Shown here: piece after piece, positions 9,701 through 17,508 of the stretch
Position numbering within the stretch: position 1 is the first letter of the stretch
How the letters are laid out: each line of letters opens with the position of its first letter
Translations under genes and position numbers: made by a program
The notes under the pieces: model-generated
Databases searched by the model: none
What the model was told of the DNA's origin: nothing
What the model saw: only the letters and a program-made list of their open reading frames with translations
DNA from: Actinomycetes bacterium
Lineage (GTDB): Bacteria; Actinomycetota; Acidimicrobiia; Acidimicrobiales; JAMCPL01
Direction of reading: 5' to 3'
DNA: 64,000 bases
NCBI GenBank assembly: GCA_021841005.1
Contig: JAKBVZ010000036.1
Location: forward strand, 1 to 64,000

Positions 9701-10070
9701 CCGCAAAGCTGATGTTCTGATCGAGCTGGTTGCGGTAGTTCGACATCCCGGCATTGGCGGCATCCCAGGCAAGCCTGCTGTTCACATTGGTGGCCACCAC
9801 CGGCAACGAGCCCGAGTTGGCCGAGTACAGTATAAGCGGCAGCAGCATCAGCAGCATCAGTACGACGATGATCATGATCATCGCCTGCCCGGCAACGCTC
9901 TGCGGGCGCAGGCCGAGCAGTTTCACTGCACCACCCTTATGCCCACCATGCCTGGTGCCGAGGCGCTTTTTCCAGTTTGCCCATCTTGCACTGCGTAATT
10001 TCCCGTCCGGACCCATTGAATCGAATGCGCCCCGACGATCACCTGAACCCATACTTTTCCCGAACATCAT
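6768..10070 (-). CDS. Very large PilX-like pilus-associated exported protein
   Basis: The ORF track starts at 10127, but ATG 10070 is preceded by AAGGAG at six bases, so I take a product of about 1100 residues. After a ~60-residue basic cytoplasmic leader comes GQAMIMIIVVLMLLMLLPLILYS, a membrane segment, followed by a helix-like stretch ending AWDAANAGMSNYRNQL. This matches the layout of PilX/TadE-type pilus proteins (AxxAAEAG after the N-terminal helix). The remaining ~1000 residues are extracellular, rich in Asn/Gly/Pro/Trp, with many cysteines and a second hydrophobic stretch in the middle. The passenger domains are not recognised. The gene lies between the prepilin genes and the three membrane-protein genes, so it is likely part of the same surface structure. 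The role is inferred. Confidence 0.65.
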   Translation of the reverse strand: MMFGKSMGSGDRRGAFDSMGPDGKLRSARWANWKKRLGTRHGGHKGGAVKLLGLRPQSVAGQAMIMIIVVLMLLMLLPLILYSANSGSLPVVATNVNSRLAWDAANAGMSNYRNQLDQNISFAEYNEDSHYGAGGTEPTGAASEFNYAVSGQYSGPSESATPFSCTGPYTQVIPNVRIINWQPVKGTSAPACEHYTVSVAIGTLTLNSASIKVTVTGEAGAKGQVRSYKAVSSVFSRPALDYALNTNFNATNPTRSTLQTDVPVLIHLVEFFDPNIQNALPGGLQLTPQFIQEVVDMVCVRYAGQQFSLPGTSITFSGPFPGCPVNTLQAGWSWNGGLPSPLVGSSWSLGNYFRKYQDTINGNVRSNDGLYYCGFPPSHLVNWVQLGLSAFGASWTGLVIDAVLGAVFYFATGNLSPVSPVINGNIVAGAPVSQGGGGVSQGPIPGIPGGLGSTLALLTGYPSCPSAGPTLTPGSSVTLGSKLEQLPQPNPNLESIASQGGHYIEPGGITVPESPGGCLYQGQAIILLNANGTMTVWNPDTIGINSTYNNGCPSNGGTAALPANGVIYVANEYTHHTCKNFPSYPFTALNYGYGTSQANPIQNQNCSNGNAIIQGTLNGRLTVAAQNDVIITNSIYYGGPNCPGTGSSAVAGSLCNSLLGLTAQGNVEINHPQDSNVNTFTTVVGYISDICTVLGAIAAALSLVGIGIPILASVATICYYVTFAADLMLLYLVGRNETDCPNSGFNNCYQYGGGTFNDDTTNPNVLFPDPSEASWMSFDEPAALLGDIVDGLADLVFCGECQVYITIWYPCSFNWNSWGSFSMNWCSYQQIVWNENWTDPPWQPDFGESDNNQFNGGTVNVGALLKPDGPNGTGDGDEICIPNGMGLGGVVDGVIDWVMNGDWCGGQSSSTWPVDQFIDYFSPDTNFPAFYGEGYVATSAAQRAVVNAVILAVGQQLPNGGYPAYNAVQNSFLSGTSSVCPSWNLNCGMFKVNNSQAGYSMGRLYVNGSVTEYFGGRWTGECQSLGNLFNTTGSTLPFMNCLSNSGYYWDLSFDPRQILESPPHFYGAASPAAASALTWQPVSTGVVNSSAEQALTGAGG

Positions 10071-10246
10071 GATCCACTCCTTGTTCCCCTTATTCCCCAC
10101 ACGCTGCCGTGCAGACACCACTCGCAACCTACCCTGACTACGCCATCCTCTCTCATCTCAGGATACCTCCCACCCTGATGTAATCTCTCGATCCAATCAT
10201 AATGACTCCATCCATATCCACATATCCACCAAGTAAGAGCCATCAA

Positions 10247-11254
10247 TCACTGGTAACACGCAGGTTTGAAGGATCTCGAAAACGTGTAGCACGTATTGGG
10301 GTTGTTCACCACGCTCGAGAGTTGCGCCTGGTAGGTGGTGACAGTGGTACCCCCCGCAGTTACCGGCTTCGATTCCACAAAAAGCCGTACCGCTACGATA
10401 TCCGACAGCTGGAAGCTTGACGTGCTACCCGACGACCCCGGCACATCCGTCCAGATGTTCCCGTAATTGCCATTGACATACCCGAACACGGCGGGCGGAT
10501 TGGGAATCTTATCGTTGCCTGCGGGCGTACCCGACGAAGGTTCGTATGGTGCATTGTAAGGCTGGCCATCCAGCGGCAGGTACAGCGAGTACGACAGCAC
10601 TGGTACATGAGAACCGCTCGGCATATTGGCAAGCGATATGGCCGGTGGAGAAGATGGGCATGTACTTGTGGCACCATAGATTGTCTGGGCCAGCCCGCTA
10701 CCAGCGGCAAAGGTAACCACCTTCAATCTGTAGATATTCTTATACGCCGACGGTGAGCCGGCAGGATAGGGCCTTACGTAGGCATACACCCATACCGGCG
10801 GGGAAACAGAGCTGGTCGCCGAGGGCGGGGACGCGTAGAACAACACCTCTTCGGGGCACGCCACCACGACGGGCGAAGCCAGCCCATCAGTAGTAGCCCA
10901 ACTGCCCGCACCACTACTCGGTGGGTACTGCGATCCCTCCAGCAACGACAGCAGCGTATTGGTAACCACGGTGGATGAATCCGTCCCGTGTACGGTCGCA
11001 AGCGCCGAATTGGTCAGCACTTCCGTATTCGTGAGAGTGATGGCCACCGTGATGGAAATTATGGAAAAAATAATCATTACGACCAGCAACTCTATGAGAG
11101 TAAAGCCATCCTGCTCGGGCACCTTCCCAACTCTCCGTAACGCAGAACTCCTGAGGAGCCGACCCCGTATATTCACGATATGACCACCACCAGCATCACC
11201 GCCAAGACGCCTAAAGGCAGTAAGCGCACCATGTAGCCTACCACGGATGCTCAC
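10247..11254 (-). CDS. Type IV prepilin-like protein (pseudopilin)
   Basis: This 335-residue protein carries the class III prepilin signature GFTLIELLVVMIIFSIIS: cleavage would fall after Gly, leaving N-terminal Phe and the conserved Glu at +5. The leader is long (~50 residues) from the GTG at 11254; a second GTG at 11176 would leave 24. The 11254 start overlaps the stop of the upstream gene as GTGA, favouring translational coupling. The rest is a globular minor-pilin-like region with several cysteines. It needs a prepilin peptidase and an assembly ATPase, neither of which is in the window. The gene is third in the 15586-to-10247 transcription unit. Confidence 0.8.
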   Translation of the reverse strand: MSIRGRLHGALTAFRRLGGDAGGGHIVNIRGRLLRSSALRRVGKVPEQDGFTLIELLVVMIIFSIISITVAITLTNTEVLTNSALATVHGTDSSTVVTNTLLSLLEGSQYPPSSGAGSWATTDGLASPVVVACPEEVLFYASPPSATSSVSPPVWVYAYVRPYPAGSPSAYKNIYRLKVVTFAAGSGLAQTIYGATSTCPSSPPAISLANMPSGSHVPVLSYSLYLPLDGQPYNAPYEPSSGTPAGNDKIPNPPAVFGYVNGNYGNIWTDVPGSSGSTSSFQLSDIVAVRLFVESKPVTAGGTTVTTYQAQLSSVVNNPNTCYTFSRSFKPACYQ

Positions 11255-13275
11255 GATGTACCTACCTGGTAAAGGTGCATGATCTGCGCGCCACTGAGCG
11301 GTGGGAAAATGGCCACTTGAGCGATATTCCCATCAAACGGCGTCTGCGCATTACCCGCACCAAATGTATACGGCCAGCCGCCGCCGCCCGCAAGCTGCCC
11401 TATTCGCCAGTTGCCCCAGTACTGGCCGCTGGAAGTCCCATTACCGGTGTTGGTCGCCACCAGATTGCCATTGATATATAGCTGCATACCGGCCGGACCC
11501 ATCGTAGCGGCAACGAATTCCCACTGGCCGGAAGGAAGCGGCTGCGGACTCTCAACTGTCGCCGGGCCACCACAATATACGGCACACGTACCAAAGAACA
11601 GATGGTTGTTCCACCCGATATACATCATGTGGTCATACCATGTACACTGCCCGGTCGGGCAAGGAGATTGATTCTGCATGGATCCGAACCCTATTATGCC
11701 GCCATCATACCACTGGTAATTTACCCATGCCGTCATGGTGAACTGCCCAGGAGACAGAACCCAACCTGCATCCGAATTTGAGTTAGGACCAGGGGCGCTG
11801 ATGTACCCGAACTGATTGTATGACTGACTCCACCACGCGGATGTGGGCTGGGAAGTGTAGTTGAACTGCACGGATCGATTCTGGGTCGTGCTCTGCCCGG
11901 AACAGTTCAACGGCCCCGGAAGCCCTGCACGAGATGGCAGCGTATTGGAACCCCAATTGCCCAGGAAGCTACCATTTACGTCCCGCGGCCACAGCTCCTG
12001 TGCCACATAAGCGTTGCCTCCGGTAAGAGCCCAATAGTCAATTGGATTGTACCCGAATACTGCTTCACGATAGTTGAGGCAGCTGTTTGGATTCACGCTT
12101 GCCCCCGATGCGGTATACATAGCGGCAATCTGCTGGCCAGAGAGCGCATTGTACTCCAACGACACCTGCCCTATCTGGCCACCAAACGGAGACATACAGC
12201 CCGGGCCTGCACACCACGGCCACCCAGGACCCGCATTCTCCCCGATCCTCCAGTAGCCGGCATACGCCTGCGCCGCAGTGTACTGCATATGCGCCACCAG
12301 CCTACCGTCGAGATACAGGCTCTCTCCCGCACTTGATAGAGTTGCTGCAGCGAAGTACCACTGACCCGCCTGAATCGTACCTGGGGGAGTGGCCGCTATC
12401 GCCGGGAATCCCTCCCAGACACCGAAGATCAGCTGCCCGTTCCATCCGACGTACAGCATGCGATCATAGCCACCTGCATTGCCCGTTGGCTGCACTCCGA
12501 AGGAGATGATCCCCCCGCCGTAAGAACCTGGGGCCACCCTGAACCAAGCGGACTCCGTGAACACCTGCGGATTGTTCACTTGGGTGCTGGTGGAGATTCC
12601 CCACGGCGTAGTCCATGACCTCGGCGGATTGTAGTGGTACCCAATACAATTGCTGGTACCCGCGCTAGTGTTCACCTGGACACATACAGTTTGGTAGGGC
12701 GGACCGGCCGGAGCGGTCACCTGAATGGTACTACCGCAATTCTGCTGCCACTGGATGGGCGCGTTGGCACCGTTGAACTGCACCCAGTTCACACCGCACG
12801 CACCATTCATATTTATGCCGAGTTGCACCGGGTTGCCGCCGTTGTAAGGCCCGTTGTTCGGATTAATCCAATTGATATTAGGGGGGGTCGGATTGTAATG
12901 ATACCAGTTACACCCGCTCGTACCGCCAGCAGTATTGACCACTACACATACCCACTGGTTCACCGGCCCTGACGGTACCTGCACACCGATATTGTTGCCG
13001 CAATTATTCTGCCACTCGATGGGCGCGTTGGCACCGTTGAACTGTACCCAGTTCACACCGCATGCGCCATTCGTATTGACGTTGATTTGGACCGAGTTTC
13101 CACCAGTATAAGGCCCGTTGTTCGGACTTATCCAATTGATGCCAGGCTGACCTGGCCCACCACCACACTGGGGAAGGAATGCAATACCACTGAGCACAGC
13201 CACCGTCACCACCTTGCCTATCGTGGTATGTCCCACAAAAGGTATTCCCTTGATGGCAGCCATCAAGCCTCTCAT
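11251..13275 (-). CDS. Exported protein with two TIG and two LamG-like lectin domains
   Basis: An N-terminal hydrophobic segment (VVTVAVLSGIAFLP) ending near LPQC acts as a signal peptide; the Cys does not sit in a good lipobox. Two nearly identical ~85-residue TIG domains follow, each opening INWIxPNNGPYxGGN and containing ACGVNWVQFNGANAPI. Two concanavalin-like LamG domains come next, each with the pattern AWFRVAPG/AWVNYQW, YVGWNGQLIFG/YIGWNNHLFFG, GQWYFAAAT/GQWEFVAAT and a YLDGRLVA/YINGNLVA strand. The near identity of the TIG pair points to recent duplication. LamG domains commonly bind glycans or proteins, so this is a candidate adhesin. It is placed between two prepilin genes and overlaps the next one by 4 bp. 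Confidence 0.8.
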   Translation of the reverse strand: MRGLMAAIKGIPFVGHTTIGKVVTVAVLSGIAFLPQCGGGPGQPGINWISPNNGPYTGGNSVQINVNTNGACGVNWVQFNGANAPIEWQNNCGNNIGVQVPSGPVNQWVCVVVNTAGGTSGCNWYHYNPTPPNINWINPNNGPYNGGNPVQLGINMNGACGVNWVQFNGANAPIQWQQNCGSTIQVTAPAGPPYQTVCVQVNTSAGTSNCIGYHYNPPRSWTTPWGISTSTQVNNPQVFTESAWFRVAPGSYGGGIISFGVQPTGNAGGYDRMLYVGWNGQLIFGVWEGFPAIAATPPGTIQAGQWYFAAATLSSAGESLYLDGRLVAHMQYTAAQAYAGYWRIGENAGPGWPWCAGPGCMSPFGGQIGQVSLEYNALSGQQIAAMYTASGASVNPNSCLNYREAVFGYNPIDYWALTGGNAYVAQELWPRDVNGSFLGNWGSNTLPSRAGLPGPLNCSGQSTTQNRSVQFNYTSQPTSAWWSQSYNQFGYISAPGPNSNSDAGWVLSPGQFTMTAWVNYQWYDGGIIGFGSMQNQSPCPTGQCTWYDHMMYIGWNNHLFFGTCAVYCGGPATVESPQPLPSGQWEFVAATMGPAGMQLYINGNLVATNTGNGTSSGQYWGNWRIGQLAGGGGWPYTFGAGNAQTPFDGNIAQVAIFPPLSGAQIMHLYQVGTS

Positions 13276-13312
13276 ATCTTCATATCTCCCTTCGTAGCCA
13301 TTTCCCGAGCGC

Positions 13313-15586
13313 TCATGGTAAGTTCTGGCTAAATGTCATTGAATTGTCCGTCGGATCACAAGCGAGAGCACCTGGCGGCGAGATATTGCTGTAGCTGACT
13401 CCGCCCTGGATCGTACCGTTGTAATTTCCCGTACCATATCCCGGCTGTGCCCCACCAACCTGTCCTGACGAGTTGTAAGCGACACTACCCTGCTGCTCGT
13501 CCAATCTCCAGAATGCATCTGGACCGAAGTAGGTTGAGCTGGTAGGTGGTCCATATCCCCCCTGCCAGTTGACCGAATTGGCATAGCACGCAGCGGACCA
13601 CGCCGCCATCACCCCTGACTCCGAAGTGTTGCCATTCTGCGCCGTAGAGTACTCATTCATGATCTGAGCCGGAGTGAGAGCCGTGGTGTAGACGGCCACC
13701 TGCCCGATATCACCCTCAAAATTGTCAGCGTGGTAAGCTGGGTTCATCCCGATCGTGATGGGATACGGGGCCGCTGCCACTGCACCACCCGAGAACGGAA
13801 ATGACCCGACCGCAGCACCATCAAGATAAGCCGTCACGCTGCTTCCATTATAGACGCCTACGTAAAAATACCACTGGTTGAGCGGCAACGGCCTTGACAT
13901 GCTCCAGACCGCCTTGCCTTGGACGTTCCCATTCCCTACATCGAAGAAACCGCTCCATCCGCCATTATTGACCTCGAGCTGGAATCCCGTGGAACTGACA
14001 TCGGTATGGGCATTGGCGACTATCCTAGGGTTGCCTGTATATCCAGTTGGCTTTATCCACGCCTCCACCGTCAGCTGGTTCGGTGAAAAATTCGTTATAG
14101 GCGTAGTTATGTAGGCACTGGTACTACCGTTCATCGAAACCGACGGTGCGGCAGGATCGCACAGCAACGGACCCGGCTGGTTGGTGGTCACGCCACTACC
14201 CATCGTTCCATTGTCATTGGTATTCACCACATCTATTGCAGTAGGAGGCGTAGTGCCGGTCAGGGTCCAGTACGCCATCGGACCGTAGCCATAGACCACC
14301 TGCTCATAGCAGTCGAGTGCAATACCTTTCAGGCTCACCTGTACATCCTGGTTGTTGGTGGCATCACTGCTAATATCAAGGGTACCGTAGTAGGTGTAGA
14401 CGCTTGTATTGTTTGGCTGGAAATCCACCGAGACCGTACAGGTCTGGCCGGGATTGATAGTCACCGGCCCTCCCGAACCCACGCAGGAGCTGCCGCTCGT
14501 AACCGCAAATGTCGACCCGTTGGGACCGCTGGTAGTGGCGCTGGATATGGTGAGCGGCCAGGTGCCTATATTTGTCACCGTTACACTCTTCGACGCGCCA
14601 GGCGACGTAAACGAGCTGTCGGTGAGGGTAAGGGAAGTGGGAGTGACCGAGATCTCCGGATGCACGTTGCGTGCAGCGCTGAGGGCACCACATCCTCCGA
14701 AGCCACCCGCCTCGGCGCCTGTACCCACACCCGAGGTGTAAAGGGGGACTACGCTTGTCTGGTTGGTGCAGACGACCACGTTCCTTGCAGCACCGGTCGG
14801 GCTGACCGCCTCATAGGTGGCAGGATTGGAGCTGTTCGGCGAGGTGGCATTCACATTTATGAAGAAGGCACATCCGTTGCTGTCATACTGTGACACGAAG
14901 GTCTCGTACCCGGCTACGCTATTGCCGGTCAGGTACACGGGCTTTCCGGAGGATCCCGGTCCCCCGTAGACAGCCACATAACCGTAGCTGGGACTGTAGT
15001 AACTGGACGGCGTGTCTATGAGAGCACTTGCGCTTACCGAGTAGTGATGATTGTGCAGCATGTAGCCGACATCCACCACCACATTGACCATTGCCGCCGG
15101 ATAGGGACTGATCGACGGGCTCGCACACGACGACGATGGCGAGGTGGAGGCGTAGGAGGGAGAAGACGCCCAGTCCAAATGATAGGAGACAGTGTAAGTG
15201 GCAGCGCCTACCCGCTCCGAGGCAGGAAGCACACCCTGCGCCTGCTGGAACACTCCGCAGGAAGTGAGAGCACCGCCGAAGGGATTGTTGCTGGGACCAG
15301 TATAGGGATTGCAGATTGCAGGCATAGGAGGGTAAAACGCGCTCAGGGCGGTACGCAGCTTGGATACCTGCCCGGACGCTATCGAGATTGCCGTGGTCCT
15401 GATGCTCGAACTCTGTGCGAGATTGATACCCGACACCAGGAAAAGCGCTGCCGGCACGAGCACCAGCATCAGAAGCACCAGCGATATGAGCACCTCTACG
15501 AGCGTCATGCCGTTCTCAGCACCCCTGGTCCTCCTGTAGGTATGCTTTCCGTACCTGCCGGTATGCCGCATACTGTGTGCCGACAT
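13313..15586 (-). CDS. Prepilin-like protein carrying ASH and LamG domains (putative pilus-borne adhesin)
   Basis: The 757-residue product starts with a 26-residue basic leader ending ENG, followed by MTLVEVLISLVLLMLVLVPAAL, a class III prepilin helix with Glu at +5. A variable minor-pilin-like region follows to about residue 310. Next is an ASH/choice-of-anchor-D type beta domain (ISVTPTSLTLTDSSF ... SVDFQPNNTSVY) and then a LamG domain (LTVEAWIKPTGYTG ... NQWYFYVGVYNGSSVTAYLDG ... GDIGQVAVYTTALTPAQI). A C-terminal module begins the same theme again (YFGPDAFWRLDE). Pilins normally carry one small domain; a 700-residue lectin-type passenger suggests a tip or shaft adhesin. It is the first gene of the surface operon. 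Confidence 0.8.
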   Translation of the reverse strand: MSAHSMRHTGRYGKHTYRRTRGAENGMTLVEVLISLVLLMLVLVPAALFLVSGINLAQSSSIRTTAISIASGQVSKLRTALSAFYPPMPAICNPYTGPSNNPFGGALTSCGVFQQAQGVLPASERVGAATYTVSYHLDWASSPSYASTSPSSSCASPSISPYPAAMVNVVVDVGYMLHNHHYSVSASALIDTPSSYYSPSYGYVAVYGGPGSSGKPVYLTGNSVAGYETFVSQYDSNGCAFFINVNATSPNSSNPATYEAVSPTGAARNVVVCTNQTSVVPLYTSGVGTGAEAGGFGGCGALSAARNVHPEISVTPTSLTLTDSSFTSPGASKSVTVTNIGTWPLTISSATTSGPNGSTFAVTSGSSCVGSGGPVTINPGQTCTVSVDFQPNNTSVYTYYGTLDISSDATNNQDVQVSLKGIALDCYEQVVYGYGPMAYWTLTGTTPPTAIDVVNTNDNGTMGSGVTTNQPGPLLCDPAAPSVSMNGSTSAYITTPITNFSPNQLTVEAWIKPTGYTGNPRIVANAHTDVSSTGFQLEVNNGGWSGFFDVGNGNVQGKAVWSMSRPLPLNQWYFYVGVYNGSSVTAYLDGAAVGSFPFSGGAVAAAPYPITIGMNPAYHADNFEGDIGQVAVYTTALTPAQIMNEYSTAQNGNTSESGVMAAWSAACYANSVNWQGGYGPPTSSTYFGPDAFWRLDEQQGSVAYNSSGQVGGAQPGYGTGNYNGTIQGGVSYSNISPPGALACDPTDNSMTFSQNLP

Positions 15587-15681
15587 GCTACTGGCACCTA
15601 CAATGCGACTGGCACCTACAATGCAACTGGCAGACCTGCTCCCACTCCATGATAATCATAGCCCTCTCTTCCACGAGTTAC

Positions 15682-15750
15682 AGTATAAGCCATGCCGGAC
15701 CCGAATTGTTAGCGTAATTTCACCTGTTGTCGACAGGTGATTCCACCTGT
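15682..15750 (-). promoter_or_regulatory. Promoter region with TCACCTGT dyad before the pilin operon
   Basis: A TATACT -10 box lies at 15687-15682 on the minus strand, about 95 bases before the first prepilin gene. Upstream of it TCACCTGT-N5-ACAGGTGA (15720-15740) forms an 8-bp-arm inverted repeat, and a third half-site CACCTGT follows at 15744-15750. The spacing suits an activator or repressor site; it could also serve as a terminator hairpin for the phosphoribosyltransferase gene that ends at 15812. No good -35 box is seen. Confidence 0.4.
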
Positions 15751-15811
15751 GAGCATGTCCCATGCTCCGTACGTATCCAATGCGCATTTCTCCTCACATA
15801 CCCGGGAGCGC

Positions 15812-16681
15812 TCAGCGTTCTTTGAACCGGGCTAGGAGGTCCGTGACATCAGCATCGGTTACCTGGGAAAAGTCTTCATACCGTTGCCCTACGGCAAATA
15901 CACCTCGAGGTGTGTCAAGGCAGATTACTTCATCGGCAACAGAGGAAAGTGCGCCCGATTTACCCTGGACAGAAAGGACCTGCGCTGGAGCGGGTGTCGA
16001 TGCAGAACTACTAGAAGATATGAGTCGTGGTAGCAAGGTGGAAGTGTCGGAGGGTGCTGATGCTGGTGTAGGTGTGCCGGATGGTGTGGGCTGTATCGGG
16101 GGTCGTTCCACCACGCACAATTCCTTGGGGGCTACGGGAACAGCCAGCACGACGCGTACAGCCCCATGAGCTCTCGCCACTTCGCAGGCAGCCCAGACAG
16201 TCGACCCCGTGGCAACTCCATCATCTATCACAACAGCAATCCGTCCACGCATATCGATCCGGGGAAACCGTTCCCTGTAGAGCGCAGCACGCCTCTCCAG
16301 TTCCACCTGTGCCTGTGCCTTCACCTGTGCCATCCCGGTTTCATCTATGCCTGCTTGCGCAACCACATCGCTGTTCACAACACAGACACCACCCTCACTT
16401 ATAGCGCCCATGGCAAGTTCCGGCTGGAAAGGAACCCCGAGCTTCCTCACCACTATCACGTCCAGGGGAGCATCGAGCATGCATGCGACTTCGTAAGCAA
16501 CCACAACCCCACCACGAGGCAGGCCAAGTATCACCACGTCCCGTCCACGGAGGTATGTCAATCTCTCCGCCAATCGCTTCCCGGCGTCTGTACGGTTACG
16601 AAAGATTGTCACAATAGGCCATCCTTCCTGATGCCATCCTTCCTGTGGACCTCGCACCTGGGAGTGTAACGCCCACATCAT
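15812..16681 (-). CDS. Phosphoribosyltransferase-family protein with low-complexity insertion
   Basis: The fold is a type I phosphoribosyltransferase: the PRPP loop VVIDDGVATGST is at residues ~150-161, preceded by the family blocks LGLPRGGVVVAYEVA and VVRKLGVPFQPELAMGAI. The C-terminal block VGQRYEDFSQVTDADV is also typical of this stand-alone family, whose substrate is not established. Between VPVAPKE (~186) and the block ADEVICLDTP (~250), where relatives have a short loop, there is a ~55-residue insert of Pro/Ser/Thr repeats. A GTG at 16612 (MTIFRNRTDAG) is an alternative start that matches relatives better. The region between the two starts contains a 15-bp tandem duplication. Confidence 0.8.
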   Translation of the reverse strand: MMWALHSQVRGPQEGWHQEGWPIVTIFRNRTDAGKRLAERLTYLRGRDVVILGLPRGGVVVAYEVACMLDAPLDVIVVRKLGVPFQPELAMGAISEGGVCVVNSDVVAQAGIDETGMAQVKAQAQVELERRAALYRERFPRIDMRGRIAVVIDDGVATGSTVWAACEVARAHGAVRVVLAVPVAPKELCVVERPPIQPTPSGTPTPASAPSDTSTLLPRLISSSSSASTPAPAQVLSVQGKSGALSSVADEVICLDTPRGVFAVGQRYEDFSQVTDADVTDLLARFKER

Positions 16682-16711
16682 AGCCGCCTAATATGTCGAA
16701 GCCCATCATCA

Positions 16712-17197
16712 TCAGATCCTGATGCCGGTGAAGAACCTCGACAGCAGGCGAGCCGCCTCATCAGCCAGCAACCCTTGATGGACGTCTATCGAATGGTTCA
16801 TACGAGGATCGTCACATAAGTTGTACAGCGATCCGCAGGCACCCGTCTTGGGGTCGGCAACAGCATATACCAGCCGTCTCACCCGGCCGAGAAGTATTGC
16901 TCCTGCACACATAGGACAAGGCTCCAAGGTGACGAACAGATCCACTCCCTCGAGATGCCAAGTCCCCAACGTAGCCGCAGCGTCACGCACCGCCAGCACT
17001 TCGGCATGAGCAGTCGGATCAGAGGAGTGCTCTCTTTCATTATGGCGCGAAGATAAGACCGTTCCGGCGAAGACCGCAACAGCCCCTACCGGGACTTCCC
17101 CCTCGAGTGCAGCCAGACGGGCTTCTGCCAGTGCAAGTTCCATCGCATCCCTATCGGAAACCACCTCCTTACCGGAAGTCGACTTTTGATGACCCAT
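16712..17197 (-). CDS. tadA: tRNA-specific adenosine deaminase
   Basis: The 161-residue protein has the zinc-dependent deaminase signature: His64-Ala-Glu66 (THAEV context) and Pro-Cys94-Pro-Met-Cys97. This is the arrangement of TadA, which converts A34 to inosine in tRNA-Arg(ACG) so that one tRNA reads three codons. Length and order fit the bacterial family. The start ATG at 17197 gives an N-terminal extension of ~15 residues before the first helix (DAMELALAEARLA). It is followed after 30 bp by the phosphoribosyltransferase gene on the same strand. Confidence 0.92.
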   Translation of the reverse strand: MGHQKSTSGKEVVSDRDAMELALAEARLAALEGEVPVGAVAVFAGTVLSSRHNEREHSSDPTAHAEVLAVRDAAATLGTWHLEGVDLFVTLEPCPMCAGAILLGRVRRLVYAVADPKTGACGSLYNLCDDPRMNHSIDVHQGLLADEAARLLSRFFTGIRI

Positions 17198-17280
17198 TCA
17201 GTTCCTCCATTAGCCGCCGGCGGCAACGCGCTTGGTCGGAGCAAAACTCCAAACTACACTTCACACCAAGACGCAGCACA

Positions 17281-17404
17281 ACACAGTGCTTCAACACAGT
17301 GCTTCAATCTCTCCTCTATGATATATCATCAAGCAGTTCAGCAATCCGCTCGTGCGGATCACCAGCCATATACCAGCCATATACCAGCCATATACCAGCC
17401 ATAT
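17281..17404. repeat. Two short tandem arrays in the tadA-MFS intergenic region
   Basis: A 13-bp unit (ACACAGTGCTTCA) is present twice at 17281-17306. An 11-bp unit (ACCAGCCATAT) is present four times without change at 17361-17404. Both lie in the 311-bp divergent gap 17198-17508. The rest of the gap shows only a TATAGA -10-like box (17491) close to the MFS start, and no gene. Confidence 0.9.
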
Positions 17405-17508
17405 ACGGGCATCCGATGAAAGCTGAAAGTCCATTCATGGCATATTTGGCGAAAATAGTCCCTGGCTCCACCACGGCGTTCTGACCAAAACTATAGACTT
17501 GTCCACCT

